Below, piece after piece: positions 41,595 to 42,993 of a DNA stretch of 42,993 nucleotides. Each line of letters starts with the position of its first letter. Position 1 is the first letter of the stretch. The translations under genes were made by a program, and so were the position numbers. The notes beneath the pieces were generated by a model. That model had not been told where the DNA came from. It searched no databases and saw only the letters and a program-made list of their open reading frames with translations. The stretch is from assembly GCA_017621205.1 (NCBI GenBank), contig JAGATQ010000021.1, positions 1-42,993 of the forward strand, read 5' to 3'. The DNA comes from Lachnospira sp. (lineage in GTDB: Bacteria > Bacillota > Clostridia > Lachnospirales > Lachnospiraceae).

Positions 41595-41781
41595 AAGCAA
41601 TGCATTTCGCAATGTAGCAGCGAATTGTGTTTTTAGAGTTCTGGCGATAGGTAAAAATGATAAAAGCATAACTTAATAACAAGCGAATTAGGAGAGGCAA
41701 TTACAATTATGGAATATTAGGAATGGAATAGTAAATGTAAATGAAATTTTAAAATGAGAAGGGAACAGGAGATATCATATT

Positions 41782-41969
41782 ATGATTGGAAAGAAACAAG
41801 GAAAGCGTAATCACTGGTTTTGGAGCAGGGCAGTTGTTGCCCTGCTTCTCGTAAGTGTTCTGGCATCGGTAATGCCGAATTCAGGGTTCCTTTAGGACAG
41901 GCAGAGACGGTAAAAGCACAGCTTACAGAGAGCGGACTGGCTGACAGCATTACGGTAACAGAGTACTAG
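41782..41969 (+). pseudogene. Frameshifted signal-peptide relic of a surface protein
   Basis: ATG 41782 after CAGGAGA starts MIGKKQGKRNHWFWSR then AVVALLLVSVLASVMPN, a signal peptide, but stops at 41893. In the next frame VPLGQAETVKAQLTESGL continues to a stop at 41969, so a one-base shift and a truncation have left only the start of a secreted protein. It stands directly before the BspA-like gene and is probably a remnant of a similar surface gene. Confidence 0.6.
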
Positions 41970-42015
41970 GAAATATTATCGAATAATAGTAACAGAAAGA
42001 TTGGAGAGATGTAAG

Positions 42016-42993
42016 ATGAAGGAAAAAGAGCAGGTAATAAATAAAACAAGAAGAAGCTTCAAGGCAGTAGTATGGCTGCTTCTGATGGTGATAGTTTTTT
42101 CATTAACCCCCAATGCGGCAAAAGAGAGGAAGACGGCGGGGAAATTTTATGGTACCAAGTGGAGCTATAATACGAAGACAAAGACATTGACCTTAAGCTG
42201 TAAGGGGAAGATGGATGATGAGTACAGCCAGATGAATGGAGGATGGTGGCCGTGGGAAGTATGGAGGGGAGAAATGGAAAAGATAGTGGTAAAGGAAGGG
42301 GTGACCTATATTGGATATAATATTACTAATCGTTGTAGTAATGTGAAAAATATTTTTCTGCCTAAAAGTTTAAAGAGGATTGGATATGATGCGTTTTATA
42401 ATACTAAAATAACGAAAATAACATTTCCTCCCAATTTAAGAATTATTGAGGGGGAGGCATTTGCAGATACTAAATTAAAAGAGGTTGTTATACCCCAAGG
42501 AGTTACCAGAATAGATGGAACAGCATTTAGGTCATGTAAAAAGCTTATTAAGGTGCAGTTACCCTCTAAATTAGAAAAAATAAGCAACTGGTTATTTGCC
42601 TATTGCCCCAAGTTAAAAACTATCACACTGCCATCCAATGTAACCCAGATAGGGGAAGGGGCATTTAAAGAATCCGGTCTCACCACCATCACCATCCCTA
42701 AGAAGGTCACCCGCATTAAAGCAGAAGCCTTCAAAAAATGCAGCTCCTTAAAGAAGGTTACCTTTAAGACGAACAAGCTCACCACCATAGAAGCCTCTCT
42801 GTTTGAAGGCTGTAAAAAGCTAACCGCTATCACCCTTCCAGGCAGCATCACCAAGATAAAAAAGCAGGCATTCAAGGGAAGTGGATTAACCTCTATCATG
42901 ATTCCCGGACAGGTCACTGCTATTGAAGAGGAGGCTTTTGCCAACTGTAAAGAGTTAAAGGAAATCACCTTTACCGGCAGCCAGCTCGTGAGT
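42016..42993 (+). CDS. BspA-like leucine-rich-repeat surface protein (3' end beyond window)
   Basis: An open frame of at least 326 codons runs from ATG 42016 (GGAGAG upstream) past the window end. It begins with a basic stretch and a signal helix (about 18-35, VVWLLLMVIVFSLTPNAA). A unique region (about 45-110) follows, then repeated LRR_5 units of about 23 residues with the pattern IGEGAFKESGLTTITIPKKV and ITKIKKQAFKGSGLTSIMIP. Such proteins are exported and bind host or microbial surfaces. Codon choice changes near 42670, from A/T-ending to ATC/ACC-rich, suggesting a mosaic gene. Confidence 0.88.
   Translation, partial: MKEKEQVINKTRRSFKAVVWLLLMVIVFSLTPNAAKERKTAGKFYGTKWSYNTKTKTLTLSCKGKMDDEYSQMNGGWWPWEVWRGEMEKIVVKEGVTYIGYNITNRCSNVKNIFLPKSLKRIGYDAFYNTKITKITFPPNLRIIEGEAFADTKLKEVVIPQGVTRIDGTAFRSCKKLIKVQLPSKLEKISNWLFAYCPKLKTITLPSNVTQIGEGAFKESGLTTITIPKKVTRIKAEAFKKCSSLKKVTFKTNKLTTIEASLFEGCKKLTAITLPGSITKIKKQAFKGSGLTSIMIPGQVTAIEEEAFANCKELKEITFTGSQLVS

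Noticed and set aside
42396..42968. Minus-strand open frames opposite the leucine-rich-repeat gene
   Set aside because: They are shadows of the repeat-containing plus-strand frame, which has a signal peptide and LRR_5 units.

Overview
The window reads as chromosome of an anaerobic Gram-positive Firmicute, most likely a gut Lachnospiraceae or related Clostridia. This rests on AGGAGG-type ribosome sites before almost every gene, AT-rich DNA, a lipoprotein with a C-x5-C-x-H-D signature, a BspA-like leucine-rich-repeat surface protein, a heterodimeric ABC exporter, a methionyl aminopeptidase carrying SEC-C, FeoAB, and a radical-SAM/Cys-rich-peptide locus. This is inference from gene content; no rRNA or tRNA is present to settle it.

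Layout. 1-3.6 kb (minus strand): MarR regulator, iron-type alcohol dehydrogenase, aldehyde dehydrogenase. 3.7-6.6 kb: a response regulator, a sensor kinase and a membrane-anchored accessory protein, then a convergent AraC/GyrI-like regulator. 7.8-12.3 kb: lipoprotein, ABC ATPase and ABC permease. A tandem 11-bp-period box with the same spacing to the -10 lies in front of both the two-component operon and the ABC operon, so the kinase system probably controls the transporter. 12.6-12.9 kb: a compact Fst/Ldr-like type I toxin with a convergent antisense RNA and a shared bidirectional terminator. 13.3-21.8 kb: ABC-class ATPase, bacterial PARG-like protein, a Cys-rich/MetH-activation-like fusion, SWIM-SNF2 helicase, DUF3783 protein and a SmtB-type metal sensor. 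21.9-26.5 kb: CAP secreted protein, two DUF3137-like membrane proteins, an orphan YhcG-type PD-(D/E)XK nuclease and a decayed start of a restriction/helicase gene. 26.6-29.3 kb: a Zn/Cd/Pb P1B-type ATPase with a His-rich repeat, behind a promoter with a good ArsR/SmtB operator. 29.4-31 kb (minus): a radical SAM-SPASM maturase split by a one-base frameshift, followed by a 40-aa Cys-rich precursor peptide. 31.3-41.3 kb: YvyF-like zinc protein, Dabb protein, Met aminopeptidase, a small membrane protein coupled to a SpoVK-like AAA+ ATPase, a heterodimeric ABC exporter, feoA and feoB. 41.4-43 kb: a small membrane peptide, a frameshifted secretion-signal relic and a BspA-like surface gene running off the end.

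The most pervasive non-genic signal is a family of about 150-bp palindromic elements. Their ends are TAGGTAATTGTGAAAC and its inverted copy, bounded by TA. There are three simple copies (13112-13260, 15273-15422, 26757-26907), two long copies with replaced or nested interiors (1580-1858, 14996-15266), one right-end remnant (21797-21840) and one possible collapsed footprint (20967-20980). Other, unrelated long palindromes lie at 4-137, 7663-7740 and 12294-12444. The strongest candidates for something undescribed are the toxin/antisense locus, the Cys-rich peptide locus with its frameshifted maturase, and this nested MITE-like family, one copy of which lies in the leader of the metal-ATPase gene.
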